From NCBI GenBank assembly GCA_024640255.1, contig JAHEFI010000010.1:1-61842 (forward strand): a stretch of DNA of 61,842 bases, read 5' to 3'. Under the pieces are notes generated by a model, which worked only from the letters and a program-made list of their open reading frames with translations, was not told the DNA's origin and did no database searches. The stretch comes from Bacteroidota bacterium (GTDB taxonomy: Bacteria > Bacteroidota > Bacteroidia > Chitinophagales > Chitinophagaceae). Shown one piece after another: positions 23,534-35,138 of this stretch; the stretch's first letter is position 1, and each line of letters begins with the position of its first letter. A program made the position numbers and the translations under genes.

Positions 23534-26374
23534 ATGAAACAGCCAAAAGAACAAATCAAAGTAATAGGTGCAAGAGAGCATAATTTAAAGAATTTCGATA
23601 TTGCTATTCCTAAAAACGAGCTAGTAGTCTTTACTGGTGTTAGTGGAAGTGGAAAGTCTTCTTTAGCTTTTGACACCTTATATAACGAAGGTCAAAGGCG
23701 TTATATGGAAAGTTTTAGTGCTTATGCACGTCAATTTATGGGGCAAATGGAACGCCCAGATGTGGATCAAATTACAGGCCTTTCTCCGGTAATCGCTATT
23801 GAGCAAAAAACAACTAACAAAAATCCAAGGTCTACTGTTGGAACAGTTACTGAATTATATGATTTTTTGAGATTATTATACGCCAGAATAGGAAGAGCCT
23901 ATAGTTATAATACAGGCAAACCCATGGTGAAATTTTCTGAAGCTGAAATCATTCAAAATATTTTCACCCAATTCAAGGATAAGAAAATTAATTTATTAGC
24001 CCCGGTGGTGAGAGGAAGAAAAGGGCATTATAGAGAACTGTTTGAAGAAATCAGAAAAAAAGGTTTTGTAAAAGCAAGAATTGATGGAGAAATGGTAGAA
24101 CTAAAACCAAAACTTCAAGTGGATAGGTATAAGATTCACGATATTGAAGTAGTGGTAGATAGATTGCCGGTGAACGATAGCTTGAAAATAAGATTGGGTG
24201 AAAGTGTAGCTCAATGTTTGAAGATGGGAAATGGTTTGCTATTTATTGTAGAAGAAGGCAAAACCAAAACAGTTCAGTATTCAAAACAATTAATGTGTTT
24301 GGAAACTGGCTTAAGTTATGAAGAACCTTCTCCGAATAGTTTTTCTTTTAACTCTCCCTATGGTGCTTGTCCAACCTGTAAGGGATTGGGTAATGTGTAT
24401 GCAATAGATTTAAATTTATTGCTACCAGATAAATCTTTAAGTATTAATGAAGGGGCTATTCATCCACTTGGTGAGGCTAGAGAAGCAAGCGTATTCACGC
24501 AAATCAAACAATTTGCTAGAAAACATAAAATTAGTTTAGACAAGCCAATCAAAGATTTAACCAAAGAGCAGTATGATTTAATATTATTTGGTGATAAAAA
24601 TATAAGTTCCAATTTCGATTTGGATTTGAACGATGAAAATATCCCCGATACTTATACCGGAAGTTATGAGGGGATTGTACCCATGTTAAAAAGATGGTTT
24701 ACTTCTTCTCAAAGTACAGATCATTTAAAAGCATGGGTGGAAACCTATATGGAATTAAATACCTGTTCTACTTGCAATGGTGCTAAGCTTAAAAAGGAAA
24801 GTTTGTGGTTTAAGGTAAATGAAGAAAATATTGCAGCATTAAATGATATGCATTTAGATGACCTGCAAAAATGGTTTTTACAATTACCAAAAAAATTAGA
24901 TAAGAAAGAATTACTTATTGCAACAGGGATTTTAAAAGAAATTGATGATCGTATTTCTTTTTTAATGAATGTGGGATTGTCTTATTTAAGTTTAAGCAGA
25001 CCATCCAAATCATTAAGTGGAGGAGAGTCTCAAAGAATTAGATTGGCTACACAGATTGGATCACAATTACAAGGCATTACTTATATATTAGATGAGCCAA
25101 GTATTGGATTACATCAAAGAGATAATCAAAGATTAATTACCGCTTTAAAACAACTAAGAGATATTGGTAATACTGTTTTAGTGGTAGAGCATGATAAGGA
25201 TATTATGATGGCTTCCGATTACCTGGTAGATATTGGCCCTAGAGCAGGCATACATGGTGGTCATATTGTAGCACAGGGTACTCCTGCAGAAATAATCAAA
25301 TTGAAATCTGATACTGCCTTGTATTTAGCAGGTAAGAAAAAAATTGATTTACCTGAAGAAAGAAGAAAAGGCAATGGTAAAAAAATTACTATTGAAGGCG
25401 CTACCGGTAATACACTTAAAAAAGTGAACTGCGACTTTCCTTTAGGCAGTTTTATTGTGGTAACAGGGGTGAGTGGATCTGGTAAATCAACTTTGATTAA
25501 TGAAACGCTTTATCCAATTTTATCACAACATTGCTATGATAGTAAGACTAAGCCAATGCCTTATAAAAAAGTAACTGGTTTAGAGCATATTGATAAAGTA
25601 ATTGAAATTGATCAATCACCTATTGGCAGAACCCCAAGGTCTAATCCGGCAACTTATTGTGGATTCTTTACAGATATTAGAACCTTATTTGCTGCAGTGC
25701 CAGAAGCAAAGATTAGAGGTTACCAAGGTGGTAGATTTTCCTTTAATGTAAAAGGAGGCAGATGCGAGGTTTGCGAGGGAGGTGGTATGCGTGTGATTGA
25801 AATGAATTTCTTACCAGATGTATATGTGCATTGTGAAAAGTGTGGCGGTAAAAGATATAACAGAGAGACTTTGGAAATTAGGTATAAAGGAAAATCCATC
25901 AGCGATGTATTGAATATGACAGTGGATGAAGCTTGTGAATTTTTCCAAGCAGTACCCTTTATATTCAGAAAAGTAAAAGTCTTACAGGATGTGGGATTAG
26001 GTTATATCACTTTGGGACAATCTGCAGTAACATTGAGTGGAGGAGAAGCGCAAAGAGTGAAACTTGCTACAGAGTTGGGTAAAAAAGATACTGGTAAAAC
26101 TTTTTATATACTAGATGAGCCTACAACAGGATTGCATTTTCAAGATATTCAATTATTAGTGGGTGTATTAAATAGATTGGTAGAAAGAGGTAATACAGTT
26201 TTAGTGATTGAACACAATATGGATGTGATTAAAGTAGCGGATCATATAATTGATTTGGGTCCAGAAGGTGGATCAGGTGGTGGACAGATTCAATTTACAG
26301 GTACACCAGAAGAAATGATCAAGCAGTCAAAAACACATACCGCTAAGTATTTGAAAATAGAAATGGAATCTTAG
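23534..26374 (+). CDS. uvrA: Excinuclease ABC subunit A
   Basis: 946 aa from the ATG at 23534, which gives the canonical N-terminus KQPKEQIKVIGAREHNLKNFD; upstream in-frame starts overlap the divergent PAP2 gene. Two ABC modules: Walker A GVSGSGKSS and GVSGSGKST, LSGGESQRIRLA and LSGGEAQRVKLA, each followed by an ILDEP Walker B. Zinc fingers CPTCKG...CSTCNG and CEVCEG...CEKCGG. UvrA finds bulky DNA lesions and loads UvrB. The stop overlaps the convergent GNAT gene by 4 bp. Confidence 0.98.
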   Translation: MKQPKEQIKVIGAREHNLKNFDIAIPKNELVVFTGVSGSGKSSLAFDTLYNEGQRRYMESFSAYARQFMGQMERPDVDQITGLSPVIAIEQKTTNKNPRSTVGTVTELYDFLRLLYARIGRAYSYNTGKPMVKFSEAEIIQNIFTQFKDKKINLLAPVVRGRKGHYRELFEEIRKKGFVKARIDGEMVELKPKLQVDRYKIHDIEVVVDRLPVNDSLKIRLGESVAQCLKMGNGLLFIVEEGKTKTVQYSKQLMCLETGLSYEEPSPNSFSFNSPYGACPTCKGLGNVYAIDLNLLLPDKSLSINEGAIHPLGEAREASVFTQIKQFARKHKISLDKPIKDLTKEQYDLILFGDKNISSNFDLDLNDENIPDTYTGSYEGIVPMLKRWFTSSQSTDHLKAWVETYMELNTCSTCNGAKLKKESLWFKVNEENIAALNDMHLDDLQKWFLQLPKKLDKKELLIATGILKEIDDRISFLMNVGLSYLSLSRPSKSLSGGESQRIRLATQIGSQLQGITYILDEPSIGLHQRDNQRLITALKQLRDIGNTVLVVEHDKDIMMASDYLVDIGPRAGIHGGHIVAQGTPAEIIKLKSDTALYLAGKKKIDLPEERRKGNGKKITIEGATGNTLKKVNCDFPLGSFIVVTGVSGSGKSTLINETLYPILSQHCYDSKTKPMPYKKVTGLEHIDKVIEIDQSPIGRTPRSNPATYCGFFTDIRTLFAAVPEAKIRGYQGGRFSFNVKGGRCEVCEGGGMRVIEMNFLPDVYVHCEKCGGKRYNRETLEIRYKGKSISDVLNMTVDEACEFFQAVPFIFRKVKVLQDVGLGYITLGQSAVTLSGGEAQRVKLATELGKKDTGKTFYILDEPTTGLHFQDIQLLVGVLNRLVERGNTVLVIEHNMDVIKVADHIIDLGPEGGSGGGQIQFTGTPEEMIKQSKTHTAKYLKIEMES

Positions 26375-26844
26375 AATTTACTTGCGTCTCTGATCATTGG
26401 GATATGCTCTATTTCATCTTCGTAATACATATCTCCAGATTTTTCGAATCCTTGTTCTTCGTAAAATTTCTTTAAATATAATTGAGCACCTATTTTAATA
26501 GAGTGCTTGCCAAATAATCTTTCGCATTCTGTAATAGAATATTGCATTAATTGTTTCCCAATACCCAATCCTCTATGTCTTGGGGAGCCAACTACTCTTC
26601 CAATACTTTGATATCCCTTATAGCTTTGGTCCACATCAAATAATCTTGTACTAGCCACTAATTCATTATCCAACCAACCCATAGTATGATAAGCAATTTG
26701 GTCATTATTATCCATGTCTAAAAACACACAGTTTTGCTCTACTACAAATACCTCACTTCTAAGTCTTAAAATAGCATACAACTCCTCCACAGAAAGCTCG
26801 GAGAAATGCTTGGTGACCCATTTTACAGAAGATTGATTGCTCAT
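26371..26844 (-). CDS. GNAT N-acetyltransferase, ElaA family
   Basis: 157 aa from the ATG at 26844; the longer frame to 26937 overlaps the divergent flavoprotein start. Features are [17 protein letters not shown] (ElaA signature), the acetyl-CoA loop [18 protein letters not shown], and a C-terminal [20 protein letters not shown]. It probably acetylates a small molecule or protein N-terminus; the natural substrate of ElaA is not established. Confidence 0.88.
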   Translation of the reverse strand: MSNQSSVKWVTKHFSELSVEELYAILRLRSEVFVVEQNCVFLDMDNNDQIAYHTMGWLDNELVASTRLFDVDQSYKGYQSIGRVVGSPRHRGLGIGKQLMQYSITECERLFGKHSIKIGAQLYLKKFYEEQGFEKSGDMYYEDEIEHIPMIRDASKF

Positions 26845-26935
26845 AAGAACAAAAATAAGGCTTAAAATAAACTCTTTGCCAATATTGATGGCAATCCGAG
26901 TTTTATTTTGCAATTTTGGGCAAAATTTTCCATTC

Positions 26936-28405
26936 ATGGCTAAGAAAGTAGCAATTATTGGTGCGGGTCCAGCTGGTTTAACAGCAGCCTATTTATTAGG
27001 TAAAGCTGCCCAAGAGGTAACTGTTTTTGAAAAAGATCCACAATATGTGGGAGGTATCTCAAGAACAGAATCTTATAAAGGGTATCATTTTGATATCGGA
27101 GGACACCGTTTCTTTTCCAAGTCAAAAGAAGTGGAAGATTTTTGGACAGAAATTTTGAATGATGAATTACTAGAGCGTCCAAGAAGTTCTAGAATTTTTT
27201 ACAATAAGAAATTCTTCTCTTATCCATTAGCGGCTTTTGAAGCATTAATGAAGTTGGGTATTTTTGAAAGCTTCTTATGTGTGATGAGCTATTTGCAAGC
27301 CAAATTATTTCCGATTAAAGATCCTCAGAATTTTGAAGATTGGGTAACCAATCAATTTGGTAAGAGACTATTTAATATTTTCTTCAAGACTTATACTGAA
27401 AAAGTTTGGGGTATTCCATGTAAAGAGATTTCTGCAGATTGGGCAGCGCAAAGAATTAAAGGTTTGTCTTTAAGCAGTGCTGTATGGAACGCTTTATTCA
27501 AACCAAGTGGTAAGAAAAGTAAGGGAGAGGTGATTAAAACTTTGATTGACTCTTTCCGTTATCCAAAGCGTGGTCCTGGTATGATGTGGGAAGAATGTGT
27601 GGTGAAGAGTAAGGCATTAGGTGTGAAGATTGAAATGAACACTGGGGTGAATAAAATTGAGAAGACAGGAGATACCTGGAAAGTATACACTAGCAATGGT
27701 GATGTTTTAGAAGGCTTTGATTATGTTTTGTCTTCTGCACCTATGAGAGAATTGATTCCAGCAGTAGCCCCAGCATTTGCACCAAATGTTTTACATGCTG
27801 CAAGCGAATTAAAGTATAGAGACTTCTTAACTGTAGTGTTAATCTGTAAAGATCAAGACGCATTTAACGATAACTGGATTTATATTCACGAGCCTAATGT
27901 GAAAGTTGGTAGAATTCAAAATTTTAAATCTTGGAGTCCATTTATGGTGCCAGATCCAAATATGGCATGTTATGGATTAGAGTATTTCTGTTTTGAAGGA
28001 GACGGTTTATGGACAAGTTCAAATGAAGACTTAATTAAATTAGGTACCAAAGAAATCAATCAGATTGGTTTAACTAAGCCAGAAGCGGTAGTGGATGGTT
28101 ATGTAGTTAGACAACCTAAGGCTTATCCTGTATATGATCATGAATACAAAGATCATTTAGCAGTGATTAGAGAAGCTATTAAAGAATACAAAGGTTTATA
28201 CTTAGTAGGCCGTAATGGTATGCATAAATACAATAACCAAGACCATAGTATGATGACTGCGATGTTAGCAGCTAAGAATATTATTGCTGGCAAAGAAGTA
28301 TATGATCTTTGGGAAGTAAACGAAGATGCTGAATACCATGAAGGTGGTGATAGAGGTGCAGCTTCAGGTATTGTAGGAAGAGCGGTTCCAGAGAAGATTT
28401 CTTAA
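26936..28405 (+). CDS. FAD-dependent amine oxidase / UDP-galactopyranose mutase-like protein
   Basis: 489 aa from the ATG at 26936. The N-terminal FAD motif [15 protein letters not shown] is followed by [15 protein letters not shown] and [12 protein letters not shown], which is like UDP-galactopyranose mutase and related flavoproteins. The C-terminal [23 protein letters not shown] closes the FAD site. Proteins of this kind often sit in envelope-sugar pathways. The exact substrate is unknown; the neighbours (GNAT, rarA) do not help. Confidence 0.85.
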   Translation: MAKKVAIIGAGPAGLTAAYLLGKAAQEVTVFEKDPQYVGGISRTESYKGYHFDIGGHRFFSKSKEVEDFWTEILNDELLERPRSSRIFYNKKFFSYPLAAFEALMKLGIFESFLCVMSYLQAKLFPIKDPQNFEDWVTNQFGKRLFNIFFKTYTEKVWGIPCKEISADWAAQRIKGLSLSSAVWNALFKPSGKKSKGEVIKTLIDSFRYPKRGPGMMWEECVVKSKALGVKIEMNTGVNKIEKTGDTWKVYTSNGDVLEGFDYVLSSAPMRELIPAVAPAFAPNVLHAASELKYRDFLTVVLICKDQDAFNDNWIYIHEPNVKVGRIQNFKSWSPFMVPDPNMACYGLEYFCFEGDGLWTSSNEDLIKLGTKEINQIGLTKPEAVVDGYVVRQPKAYPVYDHEYKDHLAVIREAIKEYKGLYLVGRNGMHKYNNQDHSMMTAMLAAKNIIAGKEVYDLWEVNEDAEYHEGGDRGAASGIVGRAVPEKIS

Positions 28406-28416
28406 TATCCCGCCTC

Positions 28417-29697
28417 CTAATATCCATACTTGCCCTTCCAGCGCTCATGTAGGAATTTCTTAAGTTCCTCTTCTCTTGCATTTTTTTGTGGCTGAAATAG
28501 GGTAGTACCTTTTATTTCATCAGGTAAATATTCTTGTTCTAAGAAATTGTTTTCTCCTAGATGGGAATATTGATAATCCTTTCCGTAATCCATGTCTTTC
28601 ATCAACTTAGTGGGTGCATTTCTTAAATGCAAGGGTACAGGAAGATTACCTGTTTTTTGTACCAAAGAAAGTCCTTTACTAATGGCTTCATAAGCAGCAT
28701 TGCTTTTGGCAGAGCTAGCTAAATAAATAGCACATTGAGATAAAATGATTCGGCTTTCTGGGTAACCAATTTTATTCACTGCATCAAAACAGTTATTGGC
28801 TAGTAATAAAGCATTGGGATTAGCATTGCCAATATCTTCACTTGCAAAAATCAACATTCTTCTTGCAATGAATTTTACATCTTCCCCGCCAGCGATCATT
28901 CTGGATAACCAATATACTGCGCCATTAGGATCAGAGCCTCTCATGCTTTTGATAAAGGCAGAAATAATATCATAATGTTGTTCTCCATTTTTATCATACA
29001 ATGCAATATTGGTTTGTGCTACTTGCATTACCCAATCATTAGTTAGCAATAATGATTCATTTGCATTGCTAGTTCCAATTAAAGCCTCAACAGACAATTC
29101 CAATAAGTTCAATAATTTTCTACCATCCCCTCCACTTAATTGAAATAGTGCTTCTGTTTCTTTAATGTTTATTGTATGATTACTAAACAAAGCATCTTTA
29201 CTGATGGCTTGTTGTACTAGTTTTTCTAAATCCTTTTTATCTAAAGCTTTTAGAACAAATACCTGACACCTACTTAATAAGGCGCTATTCACTTCAAAGC
29301 TGGGATTTTCTGTAGTAGCGCCAATTAAAGTAATGATGCCCTTTTCAACAGCTCCTAATAATGCATCTTGTTGTCCTTTATTAAATCGGTGAATCTCATC
29401 AATAAATAAGATAGCACTGCTTTGTTCTTTAGCTTCCTCAATCACTTCTCTTAGTTCTTTCACTCCACTACTAATGGCACTTAATTGATAGTAGGTACTA
29501 TTAGATGCTTTAGCAATAATATTGGCTAAGGTAGTTTTACCAACCCCTGGAGGTCCCCATAAAATCATGGAAGGAATCTTGCCCTGAGTAATGGCTTTTT
29601 GTAAAACGCTATTTTCTCCTGAAAGATGTTCTTGTCCCACTAGATCCGCTAATACCTGCGGCCTTAATCTTTCTGCTAATGGGATATGCTGACTCAT
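28417..29697 (-). CDS. rarA: Replication-associated recombination protein A (MgsA/RarA)
   Basis: A 426-aa AAA+ ATPase: [20 protein letters not shown], Walker [10 protein letters not shown], Walker [18 protein letters not shown], sensor [13 protein letters not shown] and arginine finger LLSRCQVF. The C-terminal tetramerisation part includes [24 protein letters not shown]. It acts at stalled replication forks. Its ATG overlaps the stop of the upstream membrane-protein gene (TAATG), so translation is coupled. Confidence 0.95.
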   Translation of the reverse strand: MSQHIPLAERLRPQVLADLVGQEHLSGENSVLQKAITQGKIPSMILWGPPGVGKTTLANIIAKASNSTYYQLSAISSGVKELREVIEEAKEQSSAILFIDEIHRFNKGQQDALLGAVEKGIITLIGATTENPSFEVNSALLSRCQVFVLKALDKKDLEKLVQQAISKDALFSNHTINIKETEALFQLSGGDGRKLLNLLELSVEALIGTSNANESLLLTNDWVMQVAQTNIALYDKNGEQHYDIISAFIKSMRGSDPNGAVYWLSRMIAGGEDVKFIARRMLIFASEDIGNANPNALLLANNCFDAVNKIGYPESRIILSQCAIYLASSAKSNAAYEAISKGLSLVQKTGNLPVPLHLRNAPTKLMKDMDYGKDYQYSHLGENNFLEQEYLPDEIKGTTLFQPQKNAREEELKKFLHERWKGKYGY

Positions 29698-30200
29698 TAT
29701 TCAAATAAATAATTGTACACTTTAACTAGTCTTAAAGTGGTTCTAATATGAATTAAGCCAATTAAGCCTGTTACTAATAAAAATATAGAAGCTGCTTTGA
29801 TTACTTTAAGCATTAATGCGATACTTAAACCCTCAGGTAGTCCTGCTTGTTGTTGCATGAACTCTTCGGTGATCTTCATTAAAACAACATCACTAGACAT
29901 TAAGACACTGGTGCCGTTTAAAAAGAATAAGCTACATAAGAATAAACTTACATAGGCATTTACTTTAATCCAATCTTTTAATTTGGCTGACTGATGTTGC
30001 TCTCTCTCAATACCTCTTTTTAAAAAGCTAAAACTTGCAAAAGTATAAATCACTAAACAGGCAATAGCAAATACAAATATTAAAACACTTGGATTTCCTA
30101 AAGCAGTCATTAAAAATGCGATATCTATAAATGCAAATAATAATGCAATAGGAATTAAAATAAAACTAAGTACTCTATATAATTTAAGCGAAGCAGGCAT
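29697..30200 (-). CDS. Four-helix membrane protein of unknown function
   Basis: 167 aa with four hydrophobic segments (about residues 10-32, 37-58, 85-105, 130-155) and a short charged loop KRGIEREQHQSAK between the second and third. I do not recognise a family. It lies 3 bp after aspS and overlaps rarA by one base, so it is in the same transcript. It may be a general envelope protein. Confidence 0.7.
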   Translation of the reverse strand: MPASLKLYRVLSFILIPIALLFAFIDIAFLMTALGNPSVLIFVFAIACLVIYTFASFSFLKRGIEREQHQSAKLKDWIKVNAYVSLFLCSLFFLNGTSVLMSSDVVLMKITEEFMQQQAGLPEGLSIALMLKVIKAASIFLLVTGLIGLIHIRTTLRLVKVYNYLFE

Positions 30201-30203
30201 TGT

Positions 30204-32030
30204 CTATTTTAGATTTAATTTAATCTGTAATTCTTCAAATTGTTTTTGATCTATAGCGCTTGGAGCATCTAACATTACATCTCTACCGCTATTGTTCTTA
30301 GGGAAGGCTATAAAGTCTCTGATACTTTCAGAACCTCCTAATAAAGCACATAAACGATCAAAGCCAAATGCAATACCACCATGTGGAGGTGCTCCGTACT
30401 CAAAAGCCCCTAATAAGAAACCAAACTTATGTTGTGCTTCTTCAGGACTCATGCCTAAAGCAGCAAACATTTTTTCTTGTAAGTTTCTTTGGAATATTCT
30501 GATAGATCCACCGCCAATTTCATTACCATTTAATACCATATCATAAGCGTTGGCCTTGATATTAGCGTAAGGGTGTTCTAAATATTTAGCAGCATCTTTA
30601 ATTTCAGGTGCATTGTTGATCATGATATCAATATGATCAGGCTTAGGAGAAGTGAATGGATGGTGTCTAGCTACCCAACGATTTCCTTCTTCATCGTATT
30701 CAAATAATGGGAAGTCTAATACCCATAATAATTTAAATTCATCTTCTTTTCTAAAACCTAATTGCTTTCCTAATTCTAATCTTAATTCACTGATCGCTTT
30801 TCTGGTTCTTTCTTCAGCACCAGCTAAGATTAATACTAGATCGCCCGCTTTTGCATTCGCAGCAGTAGCAATGGCTTTTAATTTATCTTCTGAGTAAAAT
30901 TTATCTACACTGCTTTTGAAAGTGCCATCGGCATTACATTTAATAAATACCAATCCTTTCATGCCAATTTGTGGTCTTTTAACCCACTCCGTTAATTCAT
31001 CTGTTTGTTTACGAGAGTATTCGCTACAACCAGGTGCTGCAATGGCAATCACTGTTTCTGCTTCATCAAATACCTTAAAATCAACACCATTAATCAAAGC
31101 GGCTTGATCTGCTTTATCAGAAAATACATGGCTTGGCTTTTTCAAGTTGCATAATTCCATGCCAAAGCGAATATCTGGTTTATCGTTACCATAATTCCAC
31201 ATAGCATCTTCCCAAGTCATTCTTTGAACTGACTCTGTGTAATCGATATTCTTTACTTCTTTGAAAATGCTTTTTACTAAGCCTTCAAACATGTTTAAAA
31301 TATCTTCTTGTTCTACAAAGCTCATTTCACAGTCAATCTGTGTAAACTCTGGTTGTCTATCTGCTCTTAAGTCTTCGTCTCTAAAACATTTTACAATTTG
31401 GTAATAGCGATCGTATCCACTTACCATTAACAATTGCTTGAAAGTTTGAGGTGATTGTGGTAATGCATAAAACTCACCTGGGTTCATTCTACTAGGCACC
31501 ACAAAATCTCTTGCTCCTTCTGGGGTAGATTTAATTAGAAAAGGCGTTTCAATATCCATGAAACCTTTTTCATGTAAATAATTTCTTGTTGCTCTGTTTA
31601 CACTATATCTTAATTCCAAATTCTTTTTAACTGCGTTTCTTCTTAAATCCAAGAAACGGTATTTCATTCTAATATCATCTCCACCATCTGTATCATCCTG
31701 AATAGTAAATGGAGGAACAATAGAAGCATTTAATATTTTAAAAGAAGCTACTTTAATTTCAATTTCGCCAGTTGGGATATTGCTGTTTTTGTTAGAACGC
31801 TCAATCACTGTTCCTTTAACTTGTAACACAAATTCACGACCTAGGGGTTGCGCATCTAGTTGAGCTTGTAATTCTTCTCCTAATAATAATTGTGTAATAC
31901 CATAGCGATCTCTAAGGTCCACGAAAGTAATGGCTCCGAATTTACGAATGGTTTGAACCCAGCCAGCTAGGGTTACTTCTTGGCCCACAAATTGAATATT
32001 CAAGGCCCCGCAATGGTGTGTACGATACAT
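30204..32030 (-). CDS. aspS: Aspartyl-tRNA synthetase
   Basis: 608 aa, bacterial type. An N-terminal OB-fold anticodon-binding domain ([23 protein letters not shown]), class II motif 2 [18 protein letters not shown], the bacterial GAD insertion at about 290-420, and motif 3 [10 protein letters not shown]. It charges tRNA-Asp. Whether it also charges tRNA-Asn cannot be told. First gene of the transcript continuing into the membrane protein and rarA. Confidence 0.98.
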   Translation of the reverse strand: MYRTHHCGALNIQFVGQEVTLAGWVQTIRKFGAITFVDLRDRYGITQLLLGEELQAQLDAQPLGREFVLQVKGTVIERSNKNSNIPTGEIEIKVASFKILNASIVPPFTIQDDTDGGDDIRMKYRFLDLRRNAVKKNLELRYSVNRATRNYLHEKGFMDIETPFLIKSTPEGARDFVVPSRMNPGEFYALPQSPQTFKQLLMVSGYDRYYQIVKCFRDEDLRADRQPEFTQIDCEMSFVEQEDILNMFEGLVKSIFKEVKNIDYTESVQRMTWEDAMWNYGNDKPDIRFGMELCNLKKPSHVFSDKADQAALINGVDFKVFDEAETVIAIAAPGCSEYSRKQTDELTEWVKRPQIGMKGLVFIKCNADGTFKSSVDKFYSEDKLKAIATAANAKAGDLVLILAGAEERTRKAISELRLELGKQLGFRKEDEFKLLWVLDFPLFEYDEEGNRWVARHHPFTSPKPDHIDIMINNAPEIKDAAKYLEHPYANIKANAYDMVLNGNEIGGGSIRIFQRNLQEKMFAALGMSPEEAQHKFGFLLGAFEYGAPPHGGIAFGFDRLCALLGGSESIRDFIAFPKNNSGRDVMLDAPSAIDQKQFEELQIKLNLK

Positions 32031-32099
32031 ATAAATCTATTGAAATATGATAGGTCTGCAAATATAGCCCAATTCCCAGAAAAACCCCATCTTTGCCTT

Positions 32100-33251
32100 A
32101 TGACTGAAAGCACTATTTCTCCTAATACCAGACGCATTGTTTTATCTGGTTTTTTCTTTCTAACGGGTATTTGTTTTGCTAGCTGGGCTAGTCGTATTCC
32201 AGATATAAAAATGCAATTGGGTTTGAGTGATGGCGCTTTTGGTGGCTTATTGTTTTTTCTTCCCATTGGCTCTTTTTTAGGCATCCCTGTTTCGGGTACT
32301 TTAACAGCTAGATATGGAAGTAAAAAGATTGTATCCATTGCTGCCATTATTTATCCTTTATTATTGGTGGCATTAGGATTTGCTAATACTACTGCACAAT
32401 TAGCCATTACATTATTTTTCTTTGGAATGGGAGGTAATTTGTTCAATGTGTCAGTGAATACACAAGCCGCTGCTTTATCTAAACTATTTGATAAAAGTAT
32501 CACATCAAGGTTTCATGGCTTTTGGAGTTTGGCTGGATTTTCAGGTGGAGTACTTGGAGGATTTTTTGTAGCACATGCTATCTCGCCTTTGCAACAATTT
32601 ATTTCAGTGGCAGTTGTTGGTTGGATCTTTTTATTTTTTTCGCGTCATTATTTAATGCCAGGAGAACCCAATAAAGATCATGTAGCTAAGATTTGGAACA
32701 AACCAAGTCCATTAATGTGGCAGTTTGGATTAATTGCTTTTAGCAATATGATTTGTGAAGGAATGATGTTTGATTGGAGTGGAGTATACTTTCAAGATAT
32801 TGTAAAAGCCAGTGCAGAGTGGAGAACTACAGGGTATATTTGTTTTATGGGAAGTATGACCACAGGCAGAATGTTCTCAGATAACTTAATCAATTATTGG
32901 GGTCCAAGAAAGCAATTAGTATTAAGTGGATTAGTAGTAACAGTTGGTTTAATCATTGCTACTATTTATCCAAGTTTATTAATAAGTTCTATTGGCTTTA
33001 TGTTGGTTGGATTTGGCGTGTCTTCTGTAATACCTACCATTTATGGAATTGTTGGAAAAACGACGGAGCCTAGCAAAGTGAGTATTGCATTAGCTTCTGT
33101 TTCTTCGGTGGGCTTCTTTGGATTCTTAATTGGGCCACCCATTATAGGCTTCATGTCTCAAGCCATTGGATTAAGATGGGCTTTTTTAACGGTAGGTAGT
33201 TTGGGTATTATCACTGCTTTTAGAGCCAATCAATTAAAGAAGTTTTTATAA
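32100..33251 (+). CDS. MFS transporter
   Basis: 383 aa from the ATG at 32100, which begins the usual N-terminus MTESTISPNTRRIVLSGFFF; the upstream frame runs over aspS. About 12 hydrophobic segments, with the A-like motif after helix 2 (GTLTARYGSKKI). The pattern FASWASRIPDIKMQLGLSDGAFGGLLFFLPIGS is typical of the MFS group around YbjJ/sugar-efflux carriers. Substrate unknown. Its end overlaps the convergent membrane-protein gene by 6 bp. Confidence 0.88.
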   Translation: MTESTISPNTRRIVLSGFFFLTGICFASWASRIPDIKMQLGLSDGAFGGLLFFLPIGSFLGIPVSGTLTARYGSKKIVSIAAIIYPLLLVALGFANTTAQLAITLFFFGMGGNLFNVSVNTQAAALSKLFDKSITSRFHGFWSLAGFSGGVLGGFFVAHAISPLQQFISVAVVGWIFLFFSRHYLMPGEPNKDHVAKIWNKPSPLMWQFGLIAFSNMICEGMMFDWSGVYFQDIVKASAEWRTTGYICFMGSMTTGRMFSDNLINYWGPRKQLVLSGLVVTVGLIIATIYPSLLISSIGFMLVGFGVSSVIPTIYGIVGKTTEPSKVSIALASVSSVGFFGFLIGPPIIGFMSQAIGLRWAFLTVGSLGIITAFRANQLKKFL

Positions 33252-33650
33252 GGTTTGTTCTTCTTCTTTATGTCTTGGTTTATGCCATAAATAATAATAA
33301 GCAAGTATTAAAACGCCTGTAACAAAAGGAATCATTGCTAAGTGTTTTACAGTGGTTGTTCCAAAAACAATATTGTTATCTACGCCAAAAAATTCACTAC
33401 ACATCCAAAAAGAGTTGGCACTTATCCAAACAGTGATAGCCAGGTTATGACATAATTCAGAAAAAATTTGTCTGGTTCTCCAAGCAATAATAATTGAAAT
33501 AGCCAAGGTTGGAATAATCATTGCAACGCCTAATGGTTTCCAAAACATACACCAAGCAATATCTTTAAACAACCAGAATACAATATGCAAATTTTCCATC
33601 TTACGATAGGCGATGGGAATATTATAAAATTTGGTTTTACTATTTGACAT
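33246..33650 (-). CDS. Membrane protein of unknown function
   Basis: 134 aa with four likely membrane helices (around residues 25-45, 42-60, 66-86 and 103-122). The IAYRKMENLHIVFWLFKDIAWCMFWKPLG segment is rich in Trp and Phe. I do not recognise a characterised family, although such small proteins are common in Bacteroidota. It follows the oxidoreductase gene by 2 bp and is thus in its operon. Confidence 0.7.
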   Translation of the reverse strand: MSNSKTKFYNIPIAYRKMENLHIVFWLFKDIAWCMFWKPLGVAMIIPTLAISIIIAWRTRQIFSELCHNLAITVWISANSFWMCSEFFGVDNNIVFGTTTVKHLAMIPFVTGVLILAYYYLWHKPRHKEEEQTL

Positions 33651-33652
33651 AA

Positions 33653-34711
33653 TTAGTTATTTAAAATTTGTTCAAATCTTTTAATGTCGGCCTCGGGATG
33701 AATGGCATTTCCAGTTTGAAGATACTCAATTAATTGTTTGGAGAAATAGGGAGCCAATGAACATCCCTTGGTTCCCATGCCATTACATATGGCGAGAGAT
33801 GGATAGTTTGGATGAACGCCTACAAAAGGTCTTCTTTCTGTATTGGCTGGTCTTATTCCAGTGATATGATCTACAATTGTATAGGGAACATGTAAAAAGC
33901 TATCCAAAGCCTGAATCATTTTTTCTTTAAATGCTTTACTTGGTTCTGTGTTTGTAAATTCCCATTCATAATTAGAACCAACCCAAAATAAATCTTCTTT
34001 CCAAGGCACAATAGATACGCTGTTCTTGTAAATAAATTCATTGGATAAGCCTTCTATTTTAACTATCAAAGCTTCTCCTTTATTGGGTGCAAAGGGGAGG
34101 GGGTTAAAATACTTGTTCTGCATGCTATTATTTCCATCACAGAAAATAATTTGCTTAGCAGTATAATTTTTCCATTGAACTTTTTCTTTTTCAATAATTA
34201 AGTCACTGATATCAAAACGCTCTTGAATTAATTGAGCTTTTGATATTAATTCTGTTCTCCAAGCATGGATCATTTTATTTAAATCAATCCAATAACTTGA
34301 ATCAATTTGTCCTGTTCCAAATGGCACTTTAAAAAAGGCCTCAAAATCTTTTGCATTATTATTGCTCAAGTAAACATTTTCATGAGTTAATCTATACTCA
34401 AAACTTTCTTTCATTTGTAAAGAAGGATGCAATAACACTACTGGCGCTTCTTTGATGAATGTTTCCTGTAAATGATTGCCTAGTTCAGTATAAGCATTTA
34501 CTGCATTGGGAAGTAATTCATCAATCATCCAGGTTTGTACTATTCTTCTTCCCGTAACTGGATTAATTACACCGCTTGCTACTGAACTTGCTGATGCTGT
34601 ATTTGGGTCATTAAGAATTACAAAAGACTTACCCGCTTTTTGAGCGTAATAACTCATCCAAGTGCCTACCAGACCTTGTCCAACAATAATATAGTCAATG
34701 TCTTCTGACAT
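33653..34711 (-). CDS. FAD-dependent oxidoreductase (DAO family)
   Basis: 352 aa. The N-terminal motif YIIVGQGLVGTWMSYY binds FAD. SSVASGVINPVTGRRIV resembles the DAO-domain proteins related to glycine oxidase and MnmC. The C-terminal GIRPANTERRPFVGVHPNYPSLAICNGMGTKG completes the fold. It probably oxidises an amine or amino acid; substrate unknown. Middle gene of a three-gene minus-strand unit (34723-35124, this gene, 33246-33650). Confidence 0.87.
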   Translation of the reverse strand: MSEDIDYIIVGQGLVGTWMSYYAQKAGKSFVILNDPNTASASSVASGVINPVTGRRIVQTWMIDELLPNAVNAYTELGNHLQETFIKEAPVVLLHPSLQMKESFEYRLTHENVYLSNNNAKDFEAFFKVPFGTGQIDSSYWIDLNKMIHAWRTELISKAQLIQERFDISDLIIEKEKVQWKNYTAKQIIFCDGNNSMQNKYFNPLPFAPNKGEALIVKIEGLSNEFIYKNSVSIVPWKEDLFWVGSNYEWEFTNTEPSKAFKEKMIQALDSFLHVPYTIVDHITGIRPANTERRPFVGVHPNYPSLAICNGMGTKGCSLAPYFSKQLIEYLQTGNAIHPEADIKRFEQILNN

Positions 34712-34722
34712 GGATGCTTTGC

Positions 34723-35124
34723 TTATTTTTTGAGAAGGGGTTTCACGGTATACCTTACACTATCTTTTTGATCTTGTACTTTGGCAACTAATTCTATATC
34801 AAAACTTCCTTTGTATTCATGAGGAACTGTAAAAGGGAACTCTACTTCAAAATTTTCTTTGTCAATAGTAGTAAAATATTGAAATGGGAAAATATTAATA
34901 AACCATCCGTCTACAGATTTACCCGTGTCATGATTGTATAAGGCTAAAGTTAGATTTCCTGTTTTTTCTTCTTTGTGATGATGAATCACTTTCACTTGTA
35001 ATTTGAAAGATTGCCCAGCTTTATATTGCATAGGAGCTTTGCAAATAATGGCTAAAGCTTTTGTTTGCCCCCAACTATAGTTGCTTGCAAAAAAGAAAAC
35101 CAAACAGAAAATAACTTTGTTCAT
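34723..35124 (-). CDS. Secreted protein of unknown function
   Basis: 133 aa with a signal peptide (MNKVIFCLVFFFASNYSWG). The mature part has alternating beta strands with conserved-looking motifs (APMQYKAGQSFKLQVKVIHHHKEEKTGNL, FPFTVPHEYKGSFDIELVAKVQ), like an immunoglobulin-type beta sandwich. Not assigned to a family. First gene of a three-gene operon with the DAO oxidoreductase. Confidence 0.65.
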   Translation of the reverse strand: MNKVIFCLVFFFASNYSWGQTKALAIICKAPMQYKAGQSFKLQVKVIHHHKEEKTGNLTLALYNHDTGKSVDGWFINIFPFQYFTTIDKENFEVEFPFTVPHEYKGSFDIELVAKVQDQKDSVRYTVKPLLKK

Positions 35125-35138
35125 CTTTCAAAAGTACA

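Noticed and set aside
31980..32099. Upstream extension of the MFS transporter
   Set aside because: It overlaps the start of aspS on the other strand and adds residues with no membrane or signal character.
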